Part shown: positions 19,379-28,045 of the stretch, in pieces
Layout: each line of letters starts with the position of its first letter
How positions within the stretch are numbered: the first letter of the stretch is position 1
DNA from: Mycobacterium haemophilum DSM 44634
Lineage (GTDB): Bacteria; Actinomycetota; Actinomycetes; Mycobacteriales; Mycobacteriaceae
Direction of reading: 5' to 3'
Length of the DNA: 64,000 bases
NCBI RefSeq assembly: GCF_000340435.2
Contig: NZ_CP011883.2
Location: forward strand, 3,394,687 to 3,458,686
Made by a program: the position numbers and the translations under genes
The notes under the pieces: generated by a model
What the model saw: only the letters and a program-made list of their open reading frames with translations
What the model was told of the DNA's origin: nothing
The model's database searches: none

Positions 19379-20035
19379 ATGAACAAACGCGGGGTCGTGG
19401 TAGCGGTGCTGAGCGCGATGGCAGCGGTGCTCACCGGATGCGTTGATCCCGCAACCTACAACCCCAACCCGATACCAGGGCATGGCGAGTTGGACCGTCT
19501 ACAGAAAATTGTCAACCAGCGGCCAGACCTGGAAACCGTTGTGCAGCAGCTCGCCAGCATCGACGTCACAATCCGCGCAACAATCACGAAATACTCATCG
19601 GCAACCCAATTTTCGACAGTACAAGTTTCGCACCAAATCAACGGCTGCAGTGGCCCGTTCATCGCTGCCATAGGTCGGCAGCAGGATACCGATCTGTTCT
19701 TCGGCAGCCCTGCTCCAACGTCGGCGCAATGGCTGCAGATCGTGACCGAGTTGGCACCGGTGTTCGCGGCGGCGAACTTTCGGCCCAACAACTCCGCGCC
19801 CGGGAGCCCGCCATTGCCGCTGGGCGCACCCAACAATTCCCAAATCAGCGACGACGGTGCGTTGATCAACCTGGTCAACGGCGACAGCGACAGCCCGTTG
19901 GATTACTCCACCGACACAGGCTGTCATCTCCCGGCCGCTTGGCGCACGGCGCCGCCACCACCGAGCATGCGGCCCGGAAACGACCCGAACGTGCACTACC
20001 CGTACCTGTACGAGTCCCCAGGTGGCCGGGGCTAG
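19379..20035 (+). CDS. lprP: Lipoprotein LprP
   Basis: A 218-aa lipoprotein. The signal peptide (MNKRGVVVAVLSAMAAVLTG) ends in the lipobox LTGC with the lipidated Cys at residue 21. The mature part has a single pair of cysteines in NGCSGPF and TGCHLP and a Pro-rich C-terminus. It resembles the LppV/LprP family of mycobacterial lipoproteins, function unknown. It starts 2 bp after the hydrolase stop (ATG 19379), so the three genes 17380-20035 form one transcription unit. All three are predicted to act at or outside the membrane. Confidence 0.88.
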   Translation: MNKRGVVVAVLSAMAAVLTGCVDPATYNPNPIPGHGELDRLQKIVNQRPDLETVVQQLASIDVTIRATITKYSSATQFSTVQVSHQINGCSGPFIAAIGRQQDTDLFFGSPAPTSAQWLQIVTELAPVFAAANFRPNNSAPGSPPLPLGAPNNSQISDDGALINLVNGDSDSPLDYSTDTGCHLPAAWRTAPPPPSMRPGNDPNVHYPYLYESPGGRG

Positions 20036-20051
20036 GTCACCTACGGCGTGG

Positions 20052-20110
20052 GCGAAAGTGCAACTACCGACACGTTTCCCGAGTAGCGGCGTAGCCAGTT
20101 GCACTTTCGC
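20052..20110. terminator. Long inverted repeat between convergent genes
   Basis: GCGAAAGTGCAACT at 20052-20065 and its exact complement AGTTGCACTTTCGC at 20097-20110 form a perfect 14-bp stem with a 31-nt loop. It lies between the convergent lprP and VWA genes, suitable as a bidirectional terminator. The stem may also be a copy of a dispersed palindromic repeat. Confidence 0.6.
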
Positions 20111-20133
20111 GGTTCAACTAGTCGCGATCGCCG

Positions 20134-22116
20134 CTAGCGACGCCGCCGCGACCGCAGGTAGTCGCCCACCACGGCCGCTCCCAGCCCGTCGAGATCAGGC
20201 ACCACAACGCGCCCCTCGACTCGTCGCGCAACCTGGTCGATAAACCGTGCCAGGCCGGGATCACTGCCTAGCCGGAAGATCGTGACTTGCGCACCTAACC
20301 TTGCCATATCGTCGAACCCACGCACGGTGTGGGCGATGGTCCGCGGATGCGGCGGGTAATCAAAAAACACCGCAGAACCGTCGCCGTCGACGTCCTCCAG
20401 GTGGGCGGTCGGCTCACCGTCGGTCACCACCAGCACAACGGGCTGCGCGCTTGGGTGTCGGCGCAGGTGACGGCCCGCCAGCGCGAGCGCGTGATGCAGG
20501 TTGGTGCCCTGCTCGTAGACGCCTTCCAACCCGGTCAGCTCGGCGGCTGTCACCGTCCGGGCATACCGACCAAACGCGATGATTTGCAAGGCATCCGACC
20601 GGAACCGCGTGCACACCAGGTGGTTGAGCGCGAGCGCCGTTCGTTTCATCGGCAGCCAGCGATTCTCCATCACCATCGAAAACGAGGTATCCACCAATAA
20701 AGCAACCGCAGCCTGGGTGCGCGTCTCGGTCTCGGAAACCTCCACGTCGTCGACTGCTATCCGGAGTGGGCCACTCGGCCCATTCAGCGGGGCTGTTCCC
20801 GCCTGCCGCAACACCGCGTTGGTCAGCGTGCGGGAGATGTGCCACGGCTCGGTGTCACCGAACTGCCACGGGCGAGTCGCGCCGGTGAGCTCGCCGGCAG
20901 CCCCGGAGCGCCGATGGTCACGTTCGCCACGCCGGCCGGAAAGTTGTTGCACCACATCACGTAACGCCGTCTCACCGAGCCGGCGCATGGCCTTGGGGGA
21001 AAGCCGCCACTGGCCGTCGGAACCGCGATCCAGGAAACCCTGATTGACCAGCGCGCGTTCTAATTCCGCGAGTGTTCGAGCATCGATCGCGGCCTGGTCG
21101 CCGAGCTGGCGGGCCAGCGCGTCCAGGTCCACGTCGTCCATGGTGGCGCCCGGATAGCTCTGCGACAGCTGCTCGGCGAGCTGCTCCAACTCGGCGATAT
21201 CGGTCAACGCCTGGGTGCCTTCGCTCATGCCGAACGGATTGTCGCCAGAGAACTCCTGCGACCCGGTCCAGTCCTCGCCAGGGCGTGCGGCTTGCAGATG
21301 TGCGTCCAGTCGGTTGAGCGCTTGCATTAGCCGCGGAGACCCAAATGCTTGCTGTGCCAAAGCATCCAGTTCGTGTCGCTGCTCTTCGCTCAGGCTGTTG
21401 CGGAAGCGTTGCGCGGCAGCGGCTCGTTTCGCCAGCGAGTCCAGCAGCTCCTCGACATTGCGCGGGTTTTCCGGGAAGAACTCGCCGTGCTTGTCCATGA
21501 ATTCTTGAAAATCCTGCCGAGTGTCCTCGCAGCGGGCGTGCTTGTCCAGCAGGTCGTTGAGGTCGTCGAGCATCTCATTGACACGCTGGCGATCCTCATC
21601 GGTGGCGTGTGACAGCGCCTGTTTCATGCCCGCGAAGCGTTGGTCCAGCATCTCGCGGCCGAGCAAATCCTTGATCTGCTCGTAGGATTCGCGGGCCTCG
21701 CCGCTGCGCCAGGTGTAGTCGGACAGTTCCTGGACAGCCTTGGCCGGTGACGGCGGAAGCGCGTCCAGTTGCAGCTCAGCGAAGCGGGCGTCGTCGTCCA
21801 GCGCGCGGGCCAGTGCCTTGCGTTCGGCCAGCACAGCCTCGTCGAGCAGCTTTTTAATCTCCTGCAGGAGGCCGTCTAAGTTGTTGCGGCGCAACAACTC
21901 CCGTCGGAGTCGGTTCGCCTCAGCTGCTAGCCGGTCGGCCCCGGTCATAGTCTTGGTACCCCGCCGCAGCAGCTCGGACAGGGCGCGCCGGGGCGAGGTG
22001 CCCGCCATGACGTCCTGGCCGATCTGTTCCAGGGCCTCACGCAGATCCACCGGCGGGGCCAGCGGGTCGGGTCCACCGGTATACGCCGAGTAGCGCGACG
22101 AGTGTCCCCTACCCAT
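20134..22116 (-). CDS. VWA-domain protein (Rv0959 type)
   Basis: A 660-aa protein. Residues 1-about 440 are charged and helical, with coiled-coil character. A von Willebrand factor A domain lies at about 450-640 with the MIDAS motif DTSFSM, the Thr in EQGTNLHHAL, and VTDGEPTAH. Such VWA proteins pair with MoxR-type AAA ATPases as metal-dependent chaperones, like magnesium chelatase D with I. It overlaps the stop of the upstream ATPase gene by 8 bp, so the two are translated together. Client unknown. In M. tuberculosis vapBC9 lies beside this gene; it is absent here. Confidence 0.87.
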   Translation of the reverse strand: MGRGHSSRYSAYTGGPDPLAPPVDLREALEQIGQDVMAGTSPRRALSELLRRGTKTMTGADRLAAEANRLRRELLRRNNLDGLLQEIKKLLDEAVLAERKALARALDDDARFAELQLDALPPSPAKAVQELSDYTWRSGEARESYEQIKDLLGREMLDQRFAGMKQALSHATDEDRQRVNEMLDDLNDLLDKHARCEDTRQDFQEFMDKHGEFFPENPRNVEELLDSLAKRAAAAQRFRNSLSEEQRHELDALAQQAFGSPRLMQALNRLDAHLQAARPGEDWTGSQEFSGDNPFGMSEGTQALTDIAELEQLAEQLSQSYPGATMDDVDLDALARQLGDQAAIDARTLAELERALVNQGFLDRGSDGQWRLSPKAMRRLGETALRDVVQQLSGRRGERDHRRSGAAGELTGATRPWQFGDTEPWHISRTLTNAVLRQAGTAPLNGPSGPLRIAVDDVEVSETETRTQAAVALLVDTSFSMVMENRWLPMKRTALALNHLVCTRFRSDALQIIAFGRYARTVTAAELTGLEGVYEQGTNLHHALALAGRHLRRHPSAQPVVLVVTDGEPTAHLEDVDGDGSAVFFDYPPHPRTIAHTVRGFDDMARLGAQVTIFRLGSDPGLARFIDQVARRVEGRVVVPDLDGLGAAVVGDYLRSRRRR

Positions 22117-23503
22117 AGACGGTTTGGCCTTGCCCGGACACCTTGTCGATACGCTTCGCGAGGTACAACGCCTCCAACGCCAGTTCCAGCGCCGCGGCGC
22201 GTTCTCCTTCGGATTCGGCGCTCAGTTTCCTCGCGATTCTGTCCACAACCGGCAATCCCGGGACGGCGGCCAACACATCCTTAGCCGACACCCGCTCGCC
22301 CGTCGTCACCGCGGCACCGCCCTCGACGGCAGCCACCAACGAGCCGACGTCCACAGCGTTCGGGCCGCCCAGCACCCTCGAGGCGGTGTCCGCGGTCGCG
22401 CGGCGCAACAGGTGCTCGAGCACCGCCTGTTCGCGGCCTTCCTCGCCGGACTCAAACTCCAGCTTGCCGCGCAGCACATCGATCACAGTGCCCAGGTCGA
22501 CGATCCGGGCTACCGGATCGGTCTCTCCCAACACCGCGCCGCGGTGCCGGGCAGCGGCCGCGACCGTCTCGGCGGCCGCGATCGCGAACCGCGCCGACAC
22601 CCCGGACCGCTGATCGATCGAAGGGGACTCCCGCAGGTAACGGGCAAACCGCGCGATCACCTGCGTCAGGTAGTCGGGCAGCTGTGCGCTCAGGTGTGCT
22701 TCTTGGGCGATGACGCCCATCTCCGCCTCCAGCTCTTGCGGGTAATGGGTGCGGATCTCGGCGCCGAATCGGTCTTTGAGCGGAGTGATGATGCGACCAC
22801 GGTTGGTGTAGTCCTCGGGGTTGGCGCTGGCGACCACCAACACGTCCAGCGGCAGCCGCAAAGTGTAGCCGCGAACCTGGATGTCGCGTTCCTCCATGAC
22901 GTTGAGCATCGATACCTGGATGCGTTCGGCGAGGTCGGGCAGTTCGTTGACCGCCACGATGCCGCGGTGGGCGCGCGGGATAAGCCCGTAGGCGATGGTC
23001 TCGGGATCCCCGAGGCTGCGCCCCTCGGCGACTTTGATCGGGTCGATGTCACCAACCAGGTCGGCGACGCTGGTATCGGGGGTGGCCAGCTTCTCGGTGT
23101 AGCGTTCACTGCGGTGCTTCCACTCCACCGGCAGGGCGTCGCCGAGCTCATCGGCCCGCCGGATCGACTCCGGCGTGATCGGGGAGTACGGATGCTCACC
23201 CAGCTCGGCGCAGGCGATCACCGGCGTCCACTCGTCGAGCAGTCCGACCAACGCCCGCAGTAGCCGAGTCTTGCCTTGCCCGCGTTCGCCGAGCAGGACG
23301 AAGTCATGACCTGCGATCAGCGCCCGCTCCAGCTGCGGCAACACGGTCTCGTCAAACCCCAGGATGCCCGGCCAAACATCGTCTCCCTCGGCCAGCGCGG
23401 TCAGCAGATTCTCGCGGATTTCCTGCTTGACTCCCCGTTCACGATGACCGGAGGCGCGTAATTCGCCGACCGTGCGGGGCAGATTGCTCGGTGAAGTCAC
23501 CAC
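22109..23503 (-). CDS. MoxR/magnesium-chelatase-like AAA+ ATPase (Rv0958 type)
   Basis: A 464-aa AAA+ ATPase. Walker A is GERGQGKT (about residues 72-79), the Walker B region is GIVAVNELPDL (an Asn precedes the Glu instead of the usual Asp), and the sensor 1 region is VVASANPEDY. The sequence SLGDPETIAYGLIPRAHRG resembles the magnesium-chelatase I insert. It likely works with the downstream VWA protein as a chelatase-like remodeller. The start is GTG 23503, with GTG 23500 as alternative. Mycobacteria do not make bacteriochlorophyll, so true Mg chelation is unlikely. Confidence 0.87.
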   Translation of the reverse strand: MVTSPSNLPRTVGELRASGHRERGVKQEIRENLLTALAEGDDVWPGILGFDETVLPQLERALIAGHDFVLLGERGQGKTRLLRALVGLLDEWTPVIACAELGEHPYSPITPESIRRADELGDALPVEWKHRSERYTEKLATPDTSVADLVGDIDPIKVAEGRSLGDPETIAYGLIPRAHRGIVAVNELPDLAERIQVSMLNVMEERDIQVRGYTLRLPLDVLVVASANPEDYTNRGRIITPLKDRFGAEIRTHYPQELEAEMGVIAQEAHLSAQLPDYLTQVIARFARYLRESPSIDQRSGVSARFAIAAAETVAAAARHRGAVLGETDPVARIVDLGTVIDVLRGKLEFESGEEGREQAVLEHLLRRATADTASRVLGGPNAVDVGSLVAAVEGGAAVTTGERVSAKDVLAAVPGLPVVDRIARKLSAESEGERAAALELALEALYLAKRIDKVSGQGQTVYG

Positions 23504-23575
23504 TCCACGCTACGACGGGATACGGACATGCGTAATGGTTCTTCAGTTGAACAGTGGGCCGCGGTGCCCGTGGAC

Positions 23576-25342
23576 TCAGCTAGCGAGGTGGGGCTGTGCT
23601 TCGAGAACCGCTCGGGCCGCGATCCGACCCGCGTCCAGGGCGGCATCAACCTTCTTGAAGTCCAACGGATGGATCGATGAAACGTCCGGCTCGATGATGG
23701 CCGCGATTCGCGGAAGCTCGCGCAGATTCGCGGTGGAGGCCGCAAGATCAAAGGCGCGAAGCAGCGTCTCTTGTAACGGCGGTAGGGCAACATCGGTCCC
23801 GGTCAATAGCCGCCGGACGAACGCGGGAGGTTGAACGAACGACGGCAGCAGACCAAAGCCCTTCGACGGCACGTACGTTCGACGCAGATCGACGCAGATG
23901 ACTTCGCCGTCTGGGTCGGCGCACATCACGTCGGCCGGAAGGTTGTTCAACAGTCCACCGTCGACCAGGATCTGCTTGCCATATTGGACAGGCGGCAGGA
24001 TACCGGGGATCGCGATCGAGGCGCGCACCCCGACCGACATCGGCCCGCGCCGATGGATCACCTGATCGCCCGTGGTGAGGTCTGCCGAAACGCAGAAGAA
24101 CTCTCGTGGCAAGTGCTCGATCAAGGTGCCGCCACAGAATTTGTCGATTACCCGATCGAAGCGTCCACCTCGAGTGAGAGCGACGGCCGGGACCGCGTAA
24201 TCGCCTAATGGGTTGGCCTGCGCAAAGAACTCATGGACATTAGCGATCGCATCATGGGGGTCCATCCCGAGCGCGAAGCCCGCAGCCGCAAGAGCACCCG
24301 CGCTCGTTCCGCCAAACCGATCGATGACAACGCCCGCCCGAGTGAGCTCGTCGTAAACACCAAAATGTGCCAGCCCTCGAACGCCGCCACCTGCCAGCAC
24401 CAGACCTAGGGATCGGCCGGCGATTCTGCGGGCGAGCGCACCGATGCCATTGTCGTCGGCGTGGTGGTGTGAGATCGGGTCCAGCAGATCCCACCAACTC
24501 GGATCCGGTTCTGCGATGCACGTAATCAGGTGGACTGGCCCGTGAGTAACAAGTTGATCGACCGCCTCCGGAGGATGTGGTTGGTCCACCAGCACCACAA
24601 GTCGGTCACTCTGCGCGCCAACAAATCGTCGCCACAGGTCGCCTGAGCCTCGGTCGGCCACCACCAGGACCCAATCGTTGCTTCGCTCCGCCCGATCCAG
24701 GGTTGCGCTGAACGCTTCGACAAACTCGCCGTAATCACCGACTGCGGCCGTTGTGTCGACGGGCGGCGCGACCACGGCGGTCTTGCCGTAGCAGGCCAGG
24801 CGCGTCGCCACCGCGTCGACAATCGGCGCCGCGGCCGCGTCCCCCGTCGAGAGGATGCCGATGACCCGGGGACGCCGAGAGATGTTCGCAGATCGAGACT
24901 CGCGAAGCATCCCCGCCATTGCACGCAGCATCACCGATTGCAGTTGCGGAGTCGTGGTGAGCAGATCGGTAAACGTGTCAGCGGCCACCTTCCAGACGAA
25001 ACCGTCCCGAAGAGCCCGTACATCAGCCGACCGGACAGTCCCCGCGATCACGCCCAGCTCCCCGATCGAGTCACCGGATGCCATCTCAGAAATCACGTGT
25101 TCATCGACATCGACAGCGGCGAATCGCCCCGAGTCAACTATGTAGATGGCGTCCGATGGATCTCCCATCCGAAAGAGCCACTCGTTGGCCTGGACATGGT
25201 AGCGATCTACGGCGCTACAGAGACGATCGATCTGGTCGTCGTCGACGTCGGCGAGTATCGGCACACTCCGCAACGCAGTTCGCTTATCCACCCCACGCCG
25301 GTTGCGCCGCGGCCGTTCATCGCCCACTGGTGCACCCGCCAT
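23576..25342 (-). CDS. Patatin-like esterase with cNMP-binding domain (NTE family)
   Basis: A 588-aa protein. A cyclic-nucleotide-binding-like domain covers residues about 20-130 (FRMGDPSDAIYIVDSGRF). A middle Rossmann-like region follows to about 290 (VIGILSTGDAAAAPIVDAVA). The patatin phospholipase domain covers about 305-500: oxyanion loop GGGVRG, nucleophile Ser347 in GGTSAG, and catalytic Asp461 in DGGLLNN. It is similar in layout to Rv2565 and to human NTE, which hydrolyse lysophospholipids. The start ATG 25342 (MAGAPVGDERP) gives the usual length; the frame is open further upstream but without domain support. As I recall, M. tuberculosis has no such gene between purH and Rv0958. Confidence 0.85.
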   Translation of the reverse strand: MAGAPVGDERPRRNRRGVDKRTALRSVPILADVDDDQIDRLCSAVDRYHVQANEWLFRMGDPSDAIYIVDSGRFAAVDVDEHVISEMASGDSIGELGVIAGTVRSADVRALRDGFVWKVAADTFTDLLTTTPQLQSVMLRAMAGMLRESRSANISRRPRVIGILSTGDAAAAPIVDAVATRLACYGKTAVVAPPVDTTAAVGDYGEFVEAFSATLDRAERSNDWVLVVADRGSGDLWRRFVGAQSDRLVVLVDQPHPPEAVDQLVTHGPVHLITCIAEPDPSWWDLLDPISHHHADDNGIGALARRIAGRSLGLVLAGGGVRGLAHFGVYDELTRAGVVIDRFGGTSAGALAAAGFALGMDPHDAIANVHEFFAQANPLGDYAVPAVALTRGGRFDRVIDKFCGGTLIEHLPREFFCVSADLTTGDQVIHRRGPMSVGVRASIAIPGILPPVQYGKQILVDGGLLNNLPADVMCADPDGEVICVDLRRTYVPSKGFGLLPSFVQPPAFVRRLLTGTDVALPPLQETLLRAFDLAASTANLRELPRIAAIIEPDVSSIHPLDFKKVDAALDAGRIAARAVLEAQPHLAS

Positions 25343-25674
25343 CAGCTCGGCAGGTCGCCGACCGTGGCTGGATCGCTGATACCCGCGAGGTGCTGTTTGA
25401 ATGCCATGATCGCAGCAGCGTATCGGGTTCTTTGTGGCCTCGTAGTCGAATGCCGCGGCCGACAACGGGTAATGCGAGCACCTACGCCCGCTGCGTGGCC
25501 ACACAGCGGGAACAAGATCGCGGCCGCATCGAGCAGACCGACACCATGAGTCGATGCGTCGGCAGCAGGTTTAAGTGGCATCCGGAAACAATAGCCATAC
25601 GAATGTTTCGTGCGTATGTCACGCAACTGGTCAGGCCCAGCGCCCCGGGCCTGACTCGCCTGGCCGCACCCGGT
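25343..25674. other. Intergenic region, purH 3' side / patatin upstream
   Basis: 332 bp. It holds the promoter region of the patatin gene and, at its right end, a hairpin below purH. A second imperfect inverted repeat CATACG...CGTATG lies near 25598-25620. No coding sequence is supported. Confidence 0.5.
25631..25654 (-). terminator. Hairpin downstream of purH
   Basis: TCAGGCCC at 25631-25638 pairs with GGGCCTGA at 25647-25654 (8-bp perfect stem, 8-nt loop), 20 bp after the purH stop. There is no U-tract, which is usual for mycobacterial terminators. Confidence 0.55.
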
Positions 25675-27246
25675 CTAGTGCGCGAAGTGGCGAGCTCCGG
25701 TGAGATACAAACTGACCCCAGCGTTGGCCGCGGCTGCGGTAACTTCCTCGTCACGCACGGAGCCTCCGGGGTGCACTATCGCCGTGACTCCGGCCGCGGC
25801 CAGCGTCTGAAGTCCGTCAGCGAAGGGGAAGAACGCGTCGGAGGCCGCCACCGCGCCACGGACCCGGTCGCCGCCACGCTCAACGGCCAGGCGGGCGGCG
25901 TCAACCCGGTTGACCTGACCCATGCCAACACCGATAGTCGCGCCGTCGGCGGCAATCACGATCGCGTTCGACTTCACCGCACGGCAGGCACGCCACGCAA
26001 AGACCAAGTCCGTCAACGTCGCTGGGCCGGCCGGTGATCCGGTCGCCAAGGTCCAGTTCGCCGGGTTGTCACCGGCCGCGTCAAGCTGGTCGGGTTGCTG
26101 GATCAACAGTCCCCCACTGACCGGCCGCAGCTCGCTACCCCCGCGTAGCGGTTCAGAGGCCACCAAAACCCGGACATTCTTTTTGCGGGCCAGCACGTCG
26201 ACGGCGCCTGGCGCGTAGGCGGGCGCAACGATCACCTCGGTAAAAATGGTGCTCACGTACTCTGCCATCTCAAGGCTGACTTCGGTGTTGGCGGCGATAA
26301 CTCCGCCGTAGGCACTCAGCGGGTCGCAGTTGTGGGCCTTGCGATGTGCGTCGGCGACCGACACCGACGAGATTGCAATCCCGCATGGGTTGGCGTGCTT
26401 GATGATTGCCACGCACGACTGCTCGTGGTCGAAGGCAGCACGCCAGGCCGCGTCTGCGTCGGTGAAGTTGTTGTAGGACATATCTTTCCCGTGCAGCTGC
26501 TCGGCCTGCGCCAGGCCCGGCCAGGCACTGGGGTCGCTGTACAGGGCCGCCTGCTGATGCGGGTTCTCGCCGTAGCGCAGCATTGCCGAGCGACGCCAGC
26601 TCCGGCCAAACCACTGCGGAAACGCCGTCGGTGGCTGTTCGGGCGCCAGCGTCGACTGCATCCAGCTGGCGACGGCGATGTCGTACTCCGCGGTGTGCTG
26701 AAATGCCATCGACGCCAGCCTTTTACGCTCAGCGAGGGTGAATCCGCCGCCGCGCACCGCAGCAAGCACGCCAGCGTACCCGAGCGGGTCGGTGACCACC
26801 GCCACGCTGGGATGGTTCTTCGCGGCCGCCCGCACCATCGAAGGTCCGCCGATATCGATCTGCTCGACACATTCGTCGACCGTCGCACCGGACTCGACCG
26901 TCTGGCTGAACGGATACAAGTTGACGACAACTAGTTCGAATGCCTCGATTCCGAGTTGCTCAAGCGCCGCGGCGTGCTCGGGTTTGCGCAAGTCGGCCAG
27001 CAGGCCGGCATGAACTCGCGGGTGCAGCGTCTTGACCCGGCCGTCGAGCACCTCGGGGAACCCGGTCAGCTCCTCCACAGGTGTCACCGAAATCCCTTTA
27101 TCGGCAATGGCCTTCGCTGTAGATCCGGTCGAGACGATGTCGACGCCCGCCGCACTCAGACCCTGGGCAAGGTCAATCAGGCCGGTCTTGTCGTACACAC
27201 TGATCAACGCGCGGCGAATCGGCCTTTTTGACTCGTCGGTACTCAT
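25675..27246 (-). CDS. purH: Bifunctional AICAR transformylase / IMP cyclohydrolase
   Basis: A 523-aa enzyme for the last two steps of IMP synthesis. The IMP cyclohydrolase domain lies at about 8-200 (SVYDKTGLIDLAQGL, STGSTAKAI). The AICAR transformylase domain lies at about 200-523 with the catalytic KHANPCG, DSCD-like acidic residues, and the C-terminal DAFFPFADGLQ. It uses 10-formyl-THF. Its start overlaps the purN stop by 4 bp, so purN-purH form one purine operon. Full family length. Confidence 0.97.
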   Translation of the reverse strand: MSTDESKRPIRRALISVYDKTGLIDLAQGLSAAGVDIVSTGSTAKAIADKGISVTPVEELTGFPEVLDGRVKTLHPRVHAGLLADLRKPEHAAALEQLGIEAFELVVVNLYPFSQTVESGATVDECVEQIDIGGPSMVRAAAKNHPSVAVVTDPLGYAGVLAAVRGGGFTLAERKRLASMAFQHTAEYDIAVASWMQSTLAPEQPPTAFPQWFGRSWRRSAMLRYGENPHQQAALYSDPSAWPGLAQAEQLHGKDMSYNNFTDADAAWRAAFDHEQSCVAIIKHANPCGIAISSVSVADAHRKAHNCDPLSAYGGVIAANTEVSLEMAEYVSTIFTEVIVAPAYAPGAVDVLARKKNVRVLVASEPLRGGSELRPVSGGLLIQQPDQLDAAGDNPANWTLATGSPAGPATLTDLVFAWRACRAVKSNAIVIAADGATIGVGMGQVNRVDAARLAVERGGDRVRGAVAASDAFFPFADGLQTLAAAGVTAIVHPGGSVRDEEVTAAAANAGVSLYLTGARHFAH

Positions 27247-27890
27247 CCTATGGTCGCCTTTCGTCCGATCGTCGCTTTTCTGCCGACCAGGGTCACGCCA
27301 CCGGTCGCGATTGCGGCCACCACGTCGACCAATAGCCGCCGTTCGGTGACCTTAATGCGTTCATGCAAAGTCGCTATGTCGTCGCCGTCGAGCACCGGAA
27401 CGGGTTGCTGCGCCAATATCGGCCCGGTGTCGGTGCCGGCATCCACCAGGTGCACCGTAGCGCCGGTGACCTTCACACCGTATGCCAACGCGTCAGCCAC
27501 GCCATGCGCACCCGGGAATGCCGGGAGCAGCGCCGGATGAGTATTGACGATACGGCCAAAGAATCGTGAAAGAAACTGCGGCCCAAGGATTCTCATAAAT
27601 CCCGCCGAGACAACCAGATCGGGCGTGTGCGCCGCGGCGGCTTCGGTGATCGCGGCGTCCCAGGCATCGCGCCCGGGGTGGTCAGCGAGTCGGACGGTAA
27701 AGGTCGGCACTGACGCCGCCTTGGCGATCTCCGTCGCCCGACAGGCACGATCGACACCGACGGCCACCACCCGCGCCGGATAGTCACCGACGGCGGCGTC
27801 GATCAGTGAACCCAGCAGCGAACCGGTGCCCGATGCCAGCACCACCACCCGCGCCGGTGCACTGGGGGGCACACAGAGCGGTTCGGCCAC
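27243..27890 (-). CDS. purN: Phosphoribosylglycinamide formyltransferase PurN
   Basis: A 215-aa GAR transformylase. The N-terminal phosphate loop is ASGTGSLLGSL. The catalytic Asn and His lie in NTHPALLPAF, and the Asp lies in VDAGTDTGPIL. It adds the first formyl group in purine synthesis using 10-formyl-THF. The C-terminus ends with a short tandem repeat GRKATI-GRKATIG (18 bp unit), which appears to be a local duplication not needed for the fold. It overlaps purH by 4 bp. Confidence 0.96.
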   Translation of the reverse strand: MAEPLCVPPSAPARVVVLASGTGSLLGSLIDAAVGDYPARVVAVGVDRACRATEIAKAASVPTFTVRLADHPGRDAWDAAITEAAAAHTPDLVVSAGFMRILGPQFLSRFFGRIVNTHPALLPAFPGAHGVADALAYGVKVTGATVHLVDAGTDTGPILAQQPVPVLDGDDIATLHERIKVTERRLLVDVVAAIATGGVTLVGRKATIGRKATIG

Positions 27891-27977
27891 ACCGCGAGCG
27901 TAGTCCGGCGACGATGGCGGCCACGCAAGCGGCCGCAGAAGAACCAGACATCCGACTTAGTCGAGCGGATCCTTGGC

Positions 27978-28034
27978 CGAACGTGAAGCCAGTCGCACGT
28001 TCGTGACCGAGCGTGCGCCCAGCCGCACGTTCGG
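27978..28034. repeat. Two tandem palindromic elements (CCGAACGTG type)
   Basis: CGAACGTG/CACGTTCG (27978-28003) is followed by CCGAGCGTGCG/CGCACGTTCGG (28007-28034, one G-T pair). Both are hairpins of the same sequence family in the gap between purN and the membrane-protein gene. They could terminate transcription of that gene, or be dispersed repeats. Confidence 0.5.
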
Positions 28035-28045
28035 CGCCGATGCGG

